DNA of 64,000 nucleotides from Clostridia bacterium (GTDB lineage Bacteria; Bacillota; Clostridia; Oscillospirales; CAG-272). Shown here in pieces: positions 1-8,639 of the stretch. Numbering within the stretch: position 1 is the first letter of the stretch; every line of letters starts with the position of its first letter. A program made the position numbers and the translations under genes. The notes beneath the pieces were generated by a model. That model was not told the DNA's origin and did no database searches. It was given only the letters and a program-made list of their open reading frames with translations. The stretch is from positions 1-64,000 of the forward strand of contig JAFQPI010000050.1 in assembly GCA_017411805.1 (NCBI GenBank), given 5' to 3'.

Positions 1-32
1 ATGAAATCTTCGGCTTTGCCTCAGATGATAAT

Positions 33-124
33 AAATCCACCCATCCGCCGTCGAGGCGGATTTCATCCAACGAAGTTGGATTTCATCGTCGAAGACGATT
101 TCACCCACCCGCAAGGGTGGATTT
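33..124. repeat. Tandem array of short hairpins
   Basis: Three perfect short inverted repeats and a fourth good one follow each other head to tail: 43-61 (ATCCGCC/GGCGGAT), 65-81 (ATCCAAC/GTTGGAT), 85-99 (ATCGTC/GACGAT) and 105-120 (CCACCC/GGGTGG). Each is separated by the same TTC or TTTC linker. The stem sequences differ, but the boundaries (AT at the stem ends, linker TTC) are kept, so the array is held together by structure rather than by sequence. It lies downstream of the tRNA-Leu terminator. No coding frame is credible here and the function is unknown. Confidence 0.8.
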
Positions 125-129
125 AGTTG

Positions 130-160
130 AAAAAAGCACCGACAAAGTCGATGCTTTTTT
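130..160 (-). terminator. Intrinsic terminator of tRNA-Leu
   Basis: An A-run and stem at 130-144 pair with 148-160, giving a GC-containing hairpin flanked by six A and six T. On the minus strand it sits directly after the tRNA 3' end and ends in a T-run. The flanking A-run lets it work from the plus side as well. Confidence 0.8.
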
Positions 161-161
161 C

Positions 162-244
162 TGGTGCGGGTGACAGGACTTGAACCTGCACGAATTAACA
201 CAAGATCCTAAATCTTGCGCGTCTGCCAATTCCGCCACACCCGC
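162..244 (-). tRNA. tRNA-Leu (anticodon UAG)
   Basis: The minus strand from 244 down to 162 folds as a class II tRNA of 83 bases. A 7-bp acceptor stem (GCGGGTG/CACCCGC) and discriminator A are followed by an encoded CCA. The 5-bp anticodon stem CAAGA/TCTTG encloses the loop TTTAGGA, which puts TAG at the anticodon, so it reads CUN leucine codons. A variable arm follows, then the T arm with GGTTCAAGTCC. The encoded CCA at 162-164 fits a Bacillota-type tRNA gene. It is a single gene, not part of a visible tRNA cluster. Confidence 0.95.
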
Positions 245-333
245 GAGTTTATAAACGGGGGTGGCGGAATAGTTCCGCACACACCCGCGAGTTTATGAGC
301 GGGGGTGGGGGAATAGTTCCTCACACACCCGCA
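243..333. repeat. 44-bp tandem repeat with imperfect hairpins, abutting tRNA-Leu
   Basis: A unit with a period of 44 bp occurs twice (about 243-286 and 287-330), with the start of a third copy. Matching landmarks are the CCCGCGAG blocks and the GGAATAGTTCC cores at 267-277 and 311-321. Each unit is an imperfect inverted repeat around GGAA-TAG-TTCC. The CCGC/ACACCCGC end of each unit resembles the 5' end of the adjoining tRNA gene on the minus strand, so part of the tRNA end seems to have been copied. The remaining bases 334-382 hold nothing recognisable. Confidence 0.75.
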
Positions 334-382
334 AATGCTCTAATAGTTTACCACATTTCTCTCAAAAAGTCAAGTGCGAATG

Positions 383-411
383 TTGATTTTTTTCGCTTTC
401 TATGGTATAAT
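383..411 (+). promoter_or_regulatory. Sigma-A-type promoter for the HAD/nicotinamidase pair
   Basis: TTGATT at 383-388, a 17-bp spacer and TATAAT at 406-411. TGG precedes the -10 box, giving an extended -10 element. The start codon at 438 follows after a short leader with a CGGAGAG ribosome binding site. Confidence 0.75.
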
Positions 412-437
412 AAATAAAAATCATTCGGAGAGTATAT

Positions 438-1088
438 ATGAAAAAGGAATACAAATATATTTTTTTCGATCTTGACGGTACTCTGACCGATTCCGCTATA
501 GGAATAACAAATTCGGTTGCGTACGCACTTTCGCAGTTTGGGATCGAGGTCAAGGACAAGAGCGAGCTCAACCGCTTTGTAGGTCCCCCTCTCGAGGAGT
601 CCTTCCGAGTGTTTTACGGCTTTTCCGAAGAGGATGCTCTGCGCGGTGTTGACGAGTACAGAGTTTATTACAGAGATCGCGGCATTTTTGAGAACGCCGT
701 TTATCCCGGTGTTCCCGAACTGCTGACCAACCTTCGTGCCCGAGGTAAAAAGCTGATCCTTGCAACCTCGAAGCCCGAATTCTACGCAAAGCAGATCCTC
801 GAGCACTTCGGGCTCGCCGAGTATTTTGATTTCGTTGCGGGGGCTACGATGGATTCATCTCGCCTGAAAAAAGCCGACGTTATTGCTTATGCGCTTGCAG
901 AATGCGGGATCACGGACACGTCGGAGTGCATTATGATCGGTGACCGCGACCATGATATCAAGGGCTCGCGCGTTCACAATATCGACTGTCTTGCAGTGCT
1001 TTACGGCTACGGAAGTCTCGAGGAGATCACCTCTTCGTCGCCTGCGTACGTCGCCGAGACCGTAGAGGATATCTTGAAATCTATCTGA
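438..1088 (+). CDS. HAD-superfamily phosphatase, phosphoglycolate phosphatase-like
   Basis: A 216-residue soluble HAD hydrolase of the GphA/PGMB-like class. Motif I is DLDGTLTDS with nucleophile Asp11 and general acid/base Asp13. Motif II is the TSK segment near residue 113, and motif IV is GDRDHD near residue 168. A helical cap domain fits between motifs I and II. The family removes phosphate from small phosphorylated metabolites. The substrate cannot be read from sequence, and housekeeping clearance of phosphoglycolate or nucleotides is only one option. It is followed 8 bases later by a nicotinamidase gene and shares its promoter, so the two are probably co-transcribed. Confidence 0.9.
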   Translation: MKKEYKYIFFDLDGTLTDSAIGITNSVAYALSQFGIEVKDKSELNRFVGPPLEESFRVFYGFSEEDALRGVDEYRVYYRDRGIFENAVYPGVPELLTNLRARGKKLILATSKPEFYAKQILEHFGLAEYFDFVAGATMDSSRLKKADVIAYALAECGITDTSECIMIGDRDHDIKGSRVHNIDCLAVLYGYGSLEEITSSSPAYVAETVEDILKSI

Positions 1089-1096
1089 GGTGCAAA

Positions 1097-1618
1097 ATGA
1101 GAAAGCTTTTACTTGTTATTGATATGCAGACCGATTTCGTTGACGGTGCGCTCGGAACTGCGGAAGCGGTTGCAATTATTCCAAGCGTCCTCCGCGAGAT
1201 CGCAAAATACGATAAAAACGACGTGATCGCTACCCGCGATACTCATCCCGATAGCTACATGACGTCCAGAGAGGGCAGATATCTTCCCGTTCCCCATTGT
1301 ATCAAGGGTACGCCGGGTTGGCAGATACATCCCGCAATCGCTCCCGCAATTGAAGGCTGTAAGATAATTGATAAGCCCACCTTCGGGTCGATCGAGCTCT
1401 GCGATCATATTGTAAATATTGCGAAAAATGAGGAAATAGAGGTGACCCTCATAGGTCTTTGCACCGATATCTGCGTCGTATCAAATGCAATGCTGATCAA
1501 GGCGGCACTTCCCGAGATAAATATAAACGTCGTGGCAGACGCCTGTGCCGGTGTAACTCCGGATACCCATTCCTCTGCGCTCGCAACCATGAAAATGTGT
1601 CAAATTGATATTCTGTAA
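1097..1618 (+). CDS. pncA: Nicotinamidase / isochorismatase-family amidohydrolase
   Basis: A 173-residue cysteine hydrolase of the isochorismatase fold. It has the N-terminal DMQTDFVDG segment (catalytic Asp9), a DTHPDS plus PVPH metal-binding region, a lysine in IDKPTFGS, and the nucleophile cysteine in TDICVVSNA. These fit nicotinamidase, which deamidates nicotinamide to nicotinate for NAD salvage; nadD, which acts downstream, is at 46538. The length is typical for short clostridial PncA. GAGGTG lies 6 bases before the ATG. The PncA call rests on motif order; another isochorismatase-family amidase is possible. Confidence 0.85.
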   Translation: MRKLLLVIDMQTDFVDGALGTAEAVAIIPSVLREIAKYDKNDVIATRDTHPDSYMTSREGRYLPVPHCIKGTPGWQIHPAIAPAIEGCKIIDKPTFGSIELCDHIVNIAKNEEIEVTLIGLCTDICVVSNAMLIKAALPEININVVADACAGVTPDTHSSALATMKMCQIDIL

Positions 1619-1622
1619 ATAG

Positions 1623-1652
1623 AATCAGCCGACATAGATCGGCTGATTTTTA
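1623..1652. terminator. Bidirectional terminator between convergent genes
   Basis: A perfect 10-bp stem AATCAGCCGA/TCGGCTGATT (1623-1632 with 1639-1648) is followed by a T-run. It separates pncA (plus) from the convergent gene ending at 1653. Confidence 0.85.
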
Positions 1653-2933
1653 TTATTTCTTTTTGCAGTTTTTTGTTTTTCTTCCTTTTGGGCAAGCATT
1701 TTTTTGTGCTTTACGGGGCGGATTCTTGTGAACCTTAACCGGCTTTTTTACATTCCTTGACTGCTTGGGGAGCTTTTTCGAGGGCTCTTGTGCAGGTTTT
1801 TCCGTGTTTTCCTCGTCATCCTTCTTTTTGAATAGCGATTTGAATTGTTCCATAAATGAAGAGTAACCCTCGCCGAAGAACAACTTGATCCCCGTCATGA
1901 GTGCCTGCTTGGTTTCGGGATCGATATTCGAAAAAGCGCGGATCACTTCGCTTTTGCTTGCCGCAAGATCGGTCAGCGTTTTGGCATTGGTTGAGGATAG
2001 AATATCAAAGAATCCCTCGATAAAAGCCTCTCGCTTTTCGGGTTCCATTGAATAGATCCACTTTCCGACAAGATCGTTTGTCTTTTTGACGTCGGGGGCA
2101 ATATCTGCGTCGCATTCGAATTCGCAACCCATGACGTTCCACGTCAAGGCGTTGTGCTGGTGAAGATATTTCTTGGCTTCGGAACGTGTTACGCGGTATT
2201 TTTTGTCGTATTTCAGAAGCAGACCGACAACGGATCCCTTAGGAATAACCGTTGAAATTCTGTCCGCTATACGCTCATAGTCGGCGCTGACCCAGACGTC
2301 ATCAAGAAAGCCGGGCCCGTCAAAATTGTAAATTTTGTCTATGCGGCTGCAAATGCTGTCGGGCGCGTTAAGCCCCGCCCACATCGCAAGGTTTCCTCCT
2401 TTGCTGTGACCGCCGACAGTGATGCTTCCCTCGTGGCTTGCGGCAATACTTGAGAGGTATTCCGAGGCACGCCGCTGAGCCGGGACCGGTGTCAGATATG
2501 CCATTCTGAAATCCTCGCGCCAGCCGGCGATCGAATCGTCGGTTCCTCTGTAGGCAATAAAAACGTTGTACTTATTCGGGAAGAATGAGAGAGCGGAGAA
2601 TTGCTCTATTGTTTCATTGTCTATTATATTGATAAATTGCCCGATCTCAACGCTTGCAAATCTTTTGGTGGTTGCTGCGATGCGAAAAAGATCTACGATC
2701 TCTCGCGGGACAAGCTCGCCGAGCGAGATAACCTCGCGGTCGGTATTGCGCTCGAAGAACGTTTCCGCAGCTTGCGCGAGTGTGACGGTTCCTTTCGATA
2801 ACTCCGACGGTACGATGCCATCGAAAAAAATATACGAAAGCTCGCAAAAGATCAAAGCATCGACCTCGCAGAGGGGCGAAGCCTCGAAGGATAGATCTCC
2901 GCGCCAACGAAGATAATCAAATACGTTTGCCAT
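1653..2933 (-). CDS. Mbeg1-like (DUF2974) alpha/beta-hydrolase
   Basis: A 426-residue protein resembling the Mbeg1-like/DUF2974 family of lipase-fold proteins common in Clostridia. The nucleophile elbow reads GGHSKGGNLA near residue 175. The segment NVFIAYRGTDDSIAGWREDF is a typical lipase oxyanion-side strand. The last 50 or so residues are Lys/Pro-rich and probably disordered, a possible nucleic-acid or membrane contact tail. No signal peptide is seen. Family members are uncharacterised lipase-like proteins and the substrate is unknown. AAAGGAG precedes the ATG and a consensus promoter lies at 2971-2999. It is transcribed alone. Confidence 0.8.
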   Translation of the reverse strand: MANVFDYLRWRGDLSFEASPLCEVDALIFCELSYIFFDGIVPSELSKGTVTLAQAAETFFERNTDREVISLGELVPREIVDLFRIAATTKRFASVEIGQFINIIDNETIEQFSALSFFPNKYNVFIAYRGTDDSIAGWREDFRMAYLTPVPAQRRASEYLSSIAASHEGSITVGGHSKGGNLAMWAGLNAPDSICSRIDKIYNFDGPGFLDDVWVSADYERIADRISTVIPKGSVVGLLLKYDKKYRVTRSEAKKYLHQHNALTWNVMGCEFECDADIAPDVKKTNDLVGKWIYSMEPEKREAFIEGFFDILSSTNAKTLTDLAASKSEVIRAFSNIDPETKQALMTGIKLFFGEGYSSFMEQFKSLFKKKDDEENTEKPAQEPSKKLPKQSRNVKKPVKVHKNPPRKAQKNACPKGRKTKNCKKK

Positions 2934-2970
2934 TTTCCGCTCCTTTCATGAGAATAATGGTACTATTTAG

Positions 2971-2999
2971 ATTATATCACATATTATTTGTTGTGTCAA
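2971..2999 (-). promoter_or_regulatory. Consensus promoter of the Mbeg1-like gene
   Basis: On the minus strand TTGACA (2994-2999), a 17-bp spacer and TATAAT (2971-2976): a perfect match to the sigma-A consensus in both boxes. Confidence 0.85.
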
Positions 3000-3062
3000 T
3001 TAATATATTTACACGAATAAAGTTAATTATTAATAAATTCTTCCCCACAATTTCACCAAATA

Positions 3063-3091
3063 TTGTGAAAAGCTGATAAAATTAATATATA
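3063..3091 (+). promoter_or_regulatory. Probable promoter of the vanW-like gene
   Basis: TTGTGA (3063-3068), 17 bp, TATATA (3086-3091). A 6-bp inverted repeat CACAAT/ATTGTG overlaps the -35 box. The match is weaker than at the neighbouring promoters. Confidence 0.5.
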
Positions 3092-3115
3092 AAATCTTGA
3101 AAGGAAGCCGATAAT

Positions 3116-3979
3116 ATGAAAAGATCTGACAAACCCGTTGACCGTTCTCCTCTGCGTTTTAAGCTTGGATGTGCATATTACGGTATGCGCAGAAGAATCA
3201 AGTGGCTTACAATGGAGCACAAATTTGCCAAGAAGCGCGTATCAGAGCGTTTCCCGGAGGTGTATTTTTCGCATCACACGCCTATGCGCCGAAAGCTTAA
3301 GGATCTTGAGATGTGGATGCAGGAAAACAAGGTAACAAATCTGAAGCTTGCCGTAGCGCGAATGGACGGAATCGTTCTGCATCCGGGCGAGATCATGAGC
3401 TATTGGAGATTGATAGGAAAGCCTACATACCGACGCGGTTTCCTCGACGGAATGATACTCCGCAACGGAAAGATCGTACCCGGCGTGGGAGGCGGATTAT
3501 GCCAACTCGCAAATATGATCTTCTGGATGACGGCGCATACGCCGCTTACCGTTATTGAACGCCATCGACATGGATACGACGTTTTTCCCGATGCCAACCG
3601 AACTCAGCCCTTTGCAAGCGGTGCGACATGCTTTTATCCCCACGTGGATCTTATGATCAGAAACGATACCAATGAGGATTTTCAGCTCTGTCTTAAGGTC
3701 GGCAAGGAAGAGCTTTTCGGCGAATGGCGCGTAAAGAATAAACCGAATTGCAGGTATGAAGTTATTGAGCGCAATCACGAGATGCGCCTTGAGATCTGGG
3801 GCGGCTATACAAGGCATAACGAACTTTATAAACAGAAATTCACTCTCGACGGTGAATTCCTTGATGAAGAGCTCCTTGTACAGAACTCCGCAATAATGAT
3901 GTACTCCCCTTACCTTAGCGAACCGGGCGAAGCAAAACGCTACGATGGCTCGCAGAGCAATATTTGGGATGATAATTAA
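3116..3979 (+). CDS. VanW family protein
   Basis: A 287-residue protein carrying the VanW domain over roughly residues 60-230. The most diagnostic part is the PGVGGGLCQLANMIFW segment near residue 122, followed by HRHGYDVFPDANRT. VanW was named from vancomycin-resistance clusters, but its biochemical role is not established and it is widespread in Clostridia without resistance genes. There is no signal peptide and no vanA/vanB-like neighbour, so a resistance role should not be inferred. GAAAGGAAG precedes the ATG. It is flanked by its own promoter and a terminator, so it is probably monocistronic. Confidence 0.85.
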   Translation: MKRSDKPVDRSPLRFKLGCAYYGMRRRIKWLTMEHKFAKKRVSERFPEVYFSHHTPMRRKLKDLEMWMQENKVTNLKLAVARMDGIVLHPGEIMSYWRLIGKPTYRRGFLDGMILRNGKIVPGVGGGLCQLANMIFWMTAHTPLTVIERHRHGYDVFPDANRTQPFASGATCFYPHVDLMIRNDTNEDFQLCLKVGKEELFGEWRVKNKPNCRYEVIERNHEMRLEIWGGYTRHNELYKQKFTLDGEFLDEELLVQNSAIMMYSPYLSEPGEAKRYDGSQSNIWDDN

Positions 3980-3983
3980 ATGA

Positions 3984-4016
3984 AGATCGGATGCCGAGGC
4001 ATCCGATCTTTTTATT
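3984..4016 (+). terminator. Intrinsic terminator after vanW-like gene
   Basis: An 11-bp stem AGATCGGATGC/GCATCCGATCT (3984-3994 with 3999-4009) is followed by a T-rich tail. The convergent gene ends at 4012, inside the tail. Confidence 0.85.
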
Positions 4017-5382
4017 TATCATTTTTATTGTCATCGTCTTCGGGCACGGGGAGCTTTGTTACGATTGCGAACTCGATTCGCCTGTCCTCGACCTTCTCGA
4101 CTTTTATATGTAAGCCGCAGGTCTCGACCTCAATATCGGTCTCGCCGTCCTCGGGAATCTCGGAAAGCTCGTTCATGATCATACCACCGAGGGTGGAGAA
4201 GTCAGTATCTTCGGGAAGCTCAAATCCTATGATCTCGGAAAGCTTTTCAAGCTCTGCAAAGCCGGCAACACGCCATACGTTCTCTTCGATCTCGGTGACG
4301 TCCTTTTCTTCCTCTTCCTTTTCTTCCTCGTCGTATTCGTCATAGATATTGCCCATGATCTCCTCGACAAGGTCCTCAAGGGTGATGATTCCGCTGACTG
4401 CACCGAATTCGTCAACCACGATTGCAATATGGCGGTTGATCTTCTGCATTTCGCGGAAAAGTACGTCGCATTTTACCGTCTCGGGGACGAAATGCGCGGG
4501 GCGGATAATATCCGCAAGGGGTTTATTTTCATTCGGGGATAGACGGTCAAGATAGTAATCCTTTGCGTAAAGAACACCGATGACGTCGTTTATATCCTCG
4601 CCGCATACGGGATAGCGCGAGTATGCGCTCTCCTTGAGGATCTGGAAGATCTCCTTGTCGGTTGCGTTTGCGGGGATCGTAATGACGTCGATCGCGCGGG
4701 TCATTACCGTGCGCGCGATGTTGTTGTCAAACTCGAAGATGTTGTCGATCATCTCGCTTGCATTTGCGTCGATCGTTCCGCTTTCCTCGCCGATGTCGAC
4801 CATAAGTCTGATCTCGTCCTCGGTGACCTGTTCATCCTCTTCGTTCGGGTTGATGCGGCAGATGCGCAGACAAAGATTGGTAGATTTGGTCAGTACCCAG
4901 ATTATGGGCTTGAGAAAAGTCTTGATCGCGGAAACAACGGGGCAAACGAGTCGCGCCACCTTCTCGGGAGAGTGCTGCGCCAGACGCTTGGGCACGAGCT
5001 CGCCGAGTACGAGAGTGAAATAAGAGAGCACGAGAGTGATCAGGATGACCATGATCGAGTTCAGCGTTTCCTCGCCGAGCGCGGTGAATCCAAGTCCCGA
5101 GTAGATCCAGTTTGTCAGAGGCCCTGCAAAGTTGTCGGCGGCGAATGCCGAGCCGAGAAAGCCCGCAAGTGTGATCGCAACCTGGATCGCGGAGAGAAAC
5201 GCAGTGGGTTCTTCAGAAAGTTCTAAGAGCTTTTTGGCTTTTTTGTCGCCTTCATCCGCTTCTTTGCGGAGAAGATTTACGTTGAGCGAAACGAGTGCCA
5301 TTTCCGCGGACGCAAAAAACGCGTTAATCGCGATGAGCACAAGCTGGAGCATAATAAGCCAAAATAATCGGTCGCCTTCCAT
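4012..5382 (-). CDS. CNNM/CBS-pair hemolysin family membrane protein (CorC/HlyC type)
   Basis: A 456-residue integral membrane protein. The N-terminal 190 residues form the CNNM (DUF21) region with hydrophobic helices at roughly 5-28, 60-85, 100-125 and 130-155, including the small-residue stretch INAFFASAEMAL. Two CBS repeats follow at about 205-330, then an acidic linker (residues about 345-360) and a CorC/HlyC C-terminal domain at about 365-440. Family members are linked to magnesium or cobalt efflux; the name hemolysin is historical. It is transcribed divergently from valS with its own promoter. Confidence 0.88.
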   Translation of the reverse strand: MEGDRLFWLIMLQLVLIAINAFFASAEMALVSLNVNLLRKEADEGDKKAKKLLELSEEPTAFLSAIQVAITLAGFLGSAFAADNFAGPLTNWIYSGLGFTALGEETLNSIMVILITLVLSYFTLVLGELVPKRLAQHSPEKVARLVCPVVSAIKTFLKPIIWVLTKSTNLCLRICRINPNEEDEQVTEDEIRLMVDIGEESGTIDANASEMIDNIFEFDNNIARTVMTRAIDVITIPANATDKEIFQILKESAYSRYPVCGEDINDVIGVLYAKDYYLDRLSPNENKPLADIIRPAHFVPETVKCDVLFREMQKINRHIAIVVDEFGAVSGIITLEDLVEEIMGNIYDEYDEEEKEEEEKDVTEIEENVWRVAGFAELEKLSEIIGFELPEDTDFSTLGGMIMNELSEIPEDGETDIEVETCGLHIKVEKVEDRRIEFAIVTKLPVPEDDDNKNDK

Positions 5383-5444
5383 GAGATATTAAAAAATTCC
5401 TTTCTTTTTGCCGCTTGAGATTTTTTGTGTGCGGCATTATTAAT

Positions 5445-5473
5445 ATTATACCATATCTTGACCGCAAAATCAA
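5445..5473 (-). promoter_or_regulatory. Promoter of the CNNM/CBS gene
   Basis: Minus strand: TTGATT (5468-5473), 17 bp, TATAAT (5445-5450) with TGG just before the -10 box (extended -10). Confidence 0.75.
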
Positions 5474-5522
5474 GTACCGTGAGCCCTAAAACGTAAATTT
5501 CCTGTAAAATCTAAAAAAAGAC

Positions 5523-5551
5523 TTGACAAACGATAAAAATAATGATATACT
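5523..5551 (+). promoter_or_regulatory. Promoter of the valS T-box transcript
   Basis: TTGACA (5523-5528), 17-bp spacer, TATACT (5546-5551). The transcript would begin near 5558 and read into the T-box leader. Confidence 0.85.
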
Positions 5552-5557
5552 TAATCA

Positions 5558-5796
5558 GTATATTGAATAACGCTGTGAAGCGGAGTAGTAGGCGGTATGA
5601 TCTTTTCAGAGAGCGTGCGGTTGGTGTGAGCACGTAAAGACAAGCCCTCGAAGTCGCCGCGGAGCGGTCGGAGTGAAAGAGCAGTAGTTCCGAACGTCTT
5701 ATCCCCGAAAGAGGATAGAAGAGAGCGTGCCTTACGGCACGAATACAGGTGGTACCGCGCGCATGCGTCCTGTTTTAGGATGCGGCGCTTTTTATT
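5558..5796 (+). promoter_or_regulatory. T-box riboswitch (tRNA-Val sensing)
   Basis: A leader of about 240 bases before valS. The T-box core AGGTGGTACCGCG lies at 5747-5759; its TGGT can pair with the ACCA end of an uncharged tRNA. Stem I carries the AGAGAG and GGTG landmarks near 5610-5630. The GAA-GTC sequence places a GTC (Val) specifier candidate at 5653-5655, which agrees with the downstream gene. The terminator is the stem around GCGTCCT/AGGATGC followed by a T-run ending near 5795. The leader should promote readthrough when tRNA-Val is uncharged. Confidence 0.95.
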
Positions 5797-5827
5797 TTGA
5801 AATTTAATTTATGAAAGGACGATAAAA

Positions 5828-8482
5828 ATGAATTCCGAGATGAACATGGGTCTTCCGAAGACCTATAATCCCTCAGAGTTTGAAGACAGACTCTACGCTA
5901 TGTGGACCGAAAAGGGCTATTTTACCCCCGAAGTCGACCACAGCAAAGAACATTACTCCATAGTTATTCCCCCTCCCAATATCACAGGACAGCTCCATAT
6001 GGGACATGCGCTTGACAACACTCTCCAGGATATCCTTATCCGTTACAAGAGAATGTCGGGCTACAGCACCCTCTGGCTTCCCGGAACCGACCATGCTTCT
6101 ATCGCAACCGAGGCAAAGATCGTTGAAGCTATGCGCAAGGAAGGTCTCACCAAGGAAGACCTTGGACGCGACGGCTTCCTGGAGCGCGCTTGGGCTTGGA
6201 AGGAGCAGTACGGCGGACGTATTATTTCTCAGCTCAAGAAGATGGGCTCCTCCTGCGACTGGACCCGCGAACGCTTCACCCTCGACGAGGGCTGCAGCCG
6301 CGCGGTTCGCGACGTTTTCGAGAGACTTTACAAGAAGGGTCTCATCTATCGCGGCGAGAGAATCATCAACTGGTGTCCTCACTGCAAGACTTCTATCTCG
6401 AACGCTGAGGTTGATTACGTTGAGCAGGACGGCCATTTCTGGCATATCAAGTATCCCCTCGTAGGCGGCGGTGGATACGTTGAAGTTGCTACCACACGTC
6501 CCGAGACTCTGCTTGGTGATACCGCTGTTGCAGTCAACCCCGAGGACGAAAGATACAAGGATCTTATCGGTAAGTACTGCGTGCTTCCTCTCGTAGGACG
6601 CCGCATCCCGATCGTTGCCGATGAGCACGCACAGCTCGACAAGGGTACAGGTTGCGTTAAGATCACTCCCGCGCACGACCCCAACGACTTCGAGGTCGGA
6701 CGCCGTCAGAAGCTCCCGATGGAGGTCGTACTCACCGAGGACGCAAAGATCACGGAGAACTACCCGAAGTACGCGGGGATGGACCGCTACGAGGCTCGTA
6801 AGGCAATACTTAAGGACCTTGAGGAGGGCGGATACCTCTGTCAGATCGATAACATCAAGCACGAGGTCGGCACCTGCTACCGTTGCGGCACCACCATTGA
6901 GCCTATGATCAGCCTTCAGTGGTTCGTAAAGATGGAGCCTCTCGCAAAGCCCGCTATCGAGGCTGTACGCGACGGACGCATCAAGTTCGTTCCCGAAAGA
7001 TTTGATAAGAACTATTTTCATTGGATGGAGAATACGCAGGACTGGTGCATTTCGCGTCAGCTCTGGTGGGGTCACCGAATCCCCGCATATTATTGCGACA
7101 AGTGCGGCGAGACCGTCGTTTCCGCGGATCACGTTGACACCTGCCCGAAGTGCGGCGGTCATATGACTCAGGACCCCGACACGCTCGACACATGGTTCTC
7201 CTCGGCTCTCTGGCCCTTCTCGACAATGGGCTGGCCCGATATTACCGAGGATCTGAAGTACTTCTATCCGACAAACACCCTCGTAACCGGCTACGATATC
7301 ATCACCTTCTGGGTATCGAGAATGATCTTCTCGGCACTCGAATATACCGATTCGATCCCCTTCGACACCGTCCTTATCCACGGACTCGTCCGCGACGCGC
7401 AGGGCAGAAAGATGTCGAAGTCGCTCGGCAACGGTATCGACCCGCTCGAGATCATTTCCACCTACGGCGCAGACGCACTCCGCTTCGCGCTTGCAACGGG
7501 TAACAGCCCCGGAAACGATATGCGTTTTTCGGACGAGAAGATCGAGGCTGCGCGTAACTTTGCAAACAAGCTCTGGAACGCATCGCGCTTCGTAAGAATG
7601 AATCTCACGATCGACAAGGTCGAGCTCCCCGAAGCATCCAAGCTTGCTCCCGAGGATAAGTGGATCCTCTGCCGCTTTAATAAGCTTTGCGCGGCTGTTG
7701 AATCCTCGCTCGATAAGTACGAGATCGGTATCGCCCTCTCGAACCTCTACGATTTCGTCTGGGATATCTTCTGCGACTGGTATATCGAGCTCTCAAAGGC
7801 TCGCCTTGCTGATAAGGAAAGCGAAAGCGGACTTGTTGCTCAGAACGTCCTCGCGTACGTTCTCACGGGCACGCTCAAGCTCCTCCATCCCTTTATGCCC
7901 TTCATCACCGAGGAGATATATCAGGCACTTCCTCACGAGGGCGACGCAGAAAGCATCATGATCTCGGCTTATCCTAAGTACGACGCCGCACTCGACTTTG
8001 AGACCGACGCTGCTCATACCGATAAGCTGATCGCTGTCATCAAGGCTATCCGCGCAAGACGCACCGAGATGAACGTTCCTCCCTCAAGAAAGACCAAGGT
8101 CTACCTTGAGACCAAGTACGAGGATTCCTTCACTCCCGCAACCTTCCCCTTCTTTATGAGACTCGCTTCGGCATCCGAGGTTGAGGTTTCGGCAGACTTC
8201 GCGGGCGCGATCTCGGCTGATAACGCGGCGCAGATCGTTACCGACGCGGCAACAGTTTACCTGCCCCTCTCCGAGCTCATCGACACCGAGAAGGAAAGAG
8301 CAAGACTCTCCAAGGAACTCGAGAAGACCCAGGGCGAGATCAAGCGTCTCGAAGGCAAGCTCTCGAACGCAGGCTTTGTAGCAAAGGCTCCCGCACAGGT
8401 AGTCGACGCCGAAAAAGCAAAGCTCGAGAAATATAAGGAGACCCTCGCGGCAATCGAGGCTGCGCTGGCTAAACTTAACTAA
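5828..8482 (+). CDS. valS: Valyl-tRNA synthetase
   Basis: An 884-residue class I aminoacyl-tRNA synthetase that charges tRNA-Val in the cytosol. The HIGH motif reads HMGH at residues 57-60 after PPPNITGQL, and KMSKS is at about 528-532. The CP1 editing domain falls between roughly 190 and 330 ([15 protein letters not shown]). Paired cysteines near 415-440 (CDKCGE, CPKCGG) suggest a zinc ribbon. The C-terminal 70 residues are a typical ValRS coiled coil. Length is normal. AAAGGA precedes the ATG. Expression is under the T-box above. Confidence 0.98.
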   Translation: MNSEMNMGLPKTYNPSEFEDRLYAMWTEKGYFTPEVDHSKEHYSIVIPPPNITGQLHMGHALDNTLQDILIRYKRMSGYSTLWLPGTDHASIATEAKIVEAMRKEGLTKEDLGRDGFLERAWAWKEQYGGRIISQLKKMGSSCDWTRERFTLDEGCSRAVRDVFERLYKKGLIYRGERIINWCPHCKTSISNAEVDYVEQDGHFWHIKYPLVGGGGYVEVATTRPETLLGDTAVAVNPEDERYKDLIGKYCVLPLVGRRIPIVADEHAQLDKGTGCVKITPAHDPNDFEVGRRQKLPMEVVLTEDAKITENYPKYAGMDRYEARKAILKDLEEGGYLCQIDNIKHEVGTCYRCGTTIEPMISLQWFVKMEPLAKPAIEAVRDGRIKFVPERFDKNYFHWMENTQDWCISRQLWWGHRIPAYYCDKCGETVVSADHVDTCPKCGGHMTQDPDTLDTWFSSALWPFSTMGWPDITEDLKYFYPTNTLVTGYDIITFWVSRMIFSALEYTDSIPFDTVLIHGLVRDAQGRKMSKSLGNGIDPLEIISTYGADALRFALATGNSPGNDMRFSDEKIEAARNFANKLWNASRFVRMNLTIDKVELPEASKLAPEDKWILCRFNKLCAAVESSLDKYEIGIALSNLYDFVWDIFCDWYIELSKARLADKESESGLVAQNVLAYVLTGTLKLLHPFMPFITEEIYQALPHEGDAESIMISAYPKYDAALDFETDAAHTDKLIAVIKAIRARRTEMNVPPSRKTKVYLETKYEDSFTPATFPFFMRLASASEVEVSADFAGAISADNAAQIVTDAATVYLPLSELIDTEKERARLSKELEKTQGEIKRLEGKLSNAGFVAKAPAQVVDAEKAKLEKYKETLAAIEAALAKLN

Positions 8483-8492
8483 ATCAATTTAC

Positions 8493-8531
8493 GTGTGCGG
8501 TTCATCGCTTTTGTGAGCCGCACATTTTTTT
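8493..8531 (+). terminator. Intrinsic terminator of valS
   Basis: Stem around TGTGCGG and CCGCACA with an inner TCA/TGA extension, followed by a run of T from 8525. Confidence 0.88.
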
Positions 8532-8532
8532 A

Positions 8533-8561
8533 TTGACAATTATTAAAACACATGGTATAAT
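8533..8561 (+). promoter_or_regulatory. Promoter of the DUF4349 gene
   Basis: TTGACA (8533-8538), 17 bp, TATAAT (8556-8561) with TGG before the -10 box. It starts inside the end of the valS terminator tail. Confidence 0.85.
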
Positions 8562-8639
8562 TAAGCAAGGGGAAACTCTGAAATTCCTCGAACCAAGAAA
8601 AAACGGCTCTGCCGTGCATCAACAAAAAGGAGAATTATT

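Noticed and set aside
3116..3979. Vancomycin resistance cluster suggested by the VanW protein
   Set aside because: No ligase, dehydrogenase or dipeptidase genes are adjacent; VanW alone is common in Clostridia.
5873..7381. A 502-codon open frame antisense to valS, and similar long antisense frames under leuS, topA, trmFO and smc
   Set aside because: They mirror well-conserved genes, lack ribosome binding sites and recognisable domains, and come from codon bias of the sense strand.
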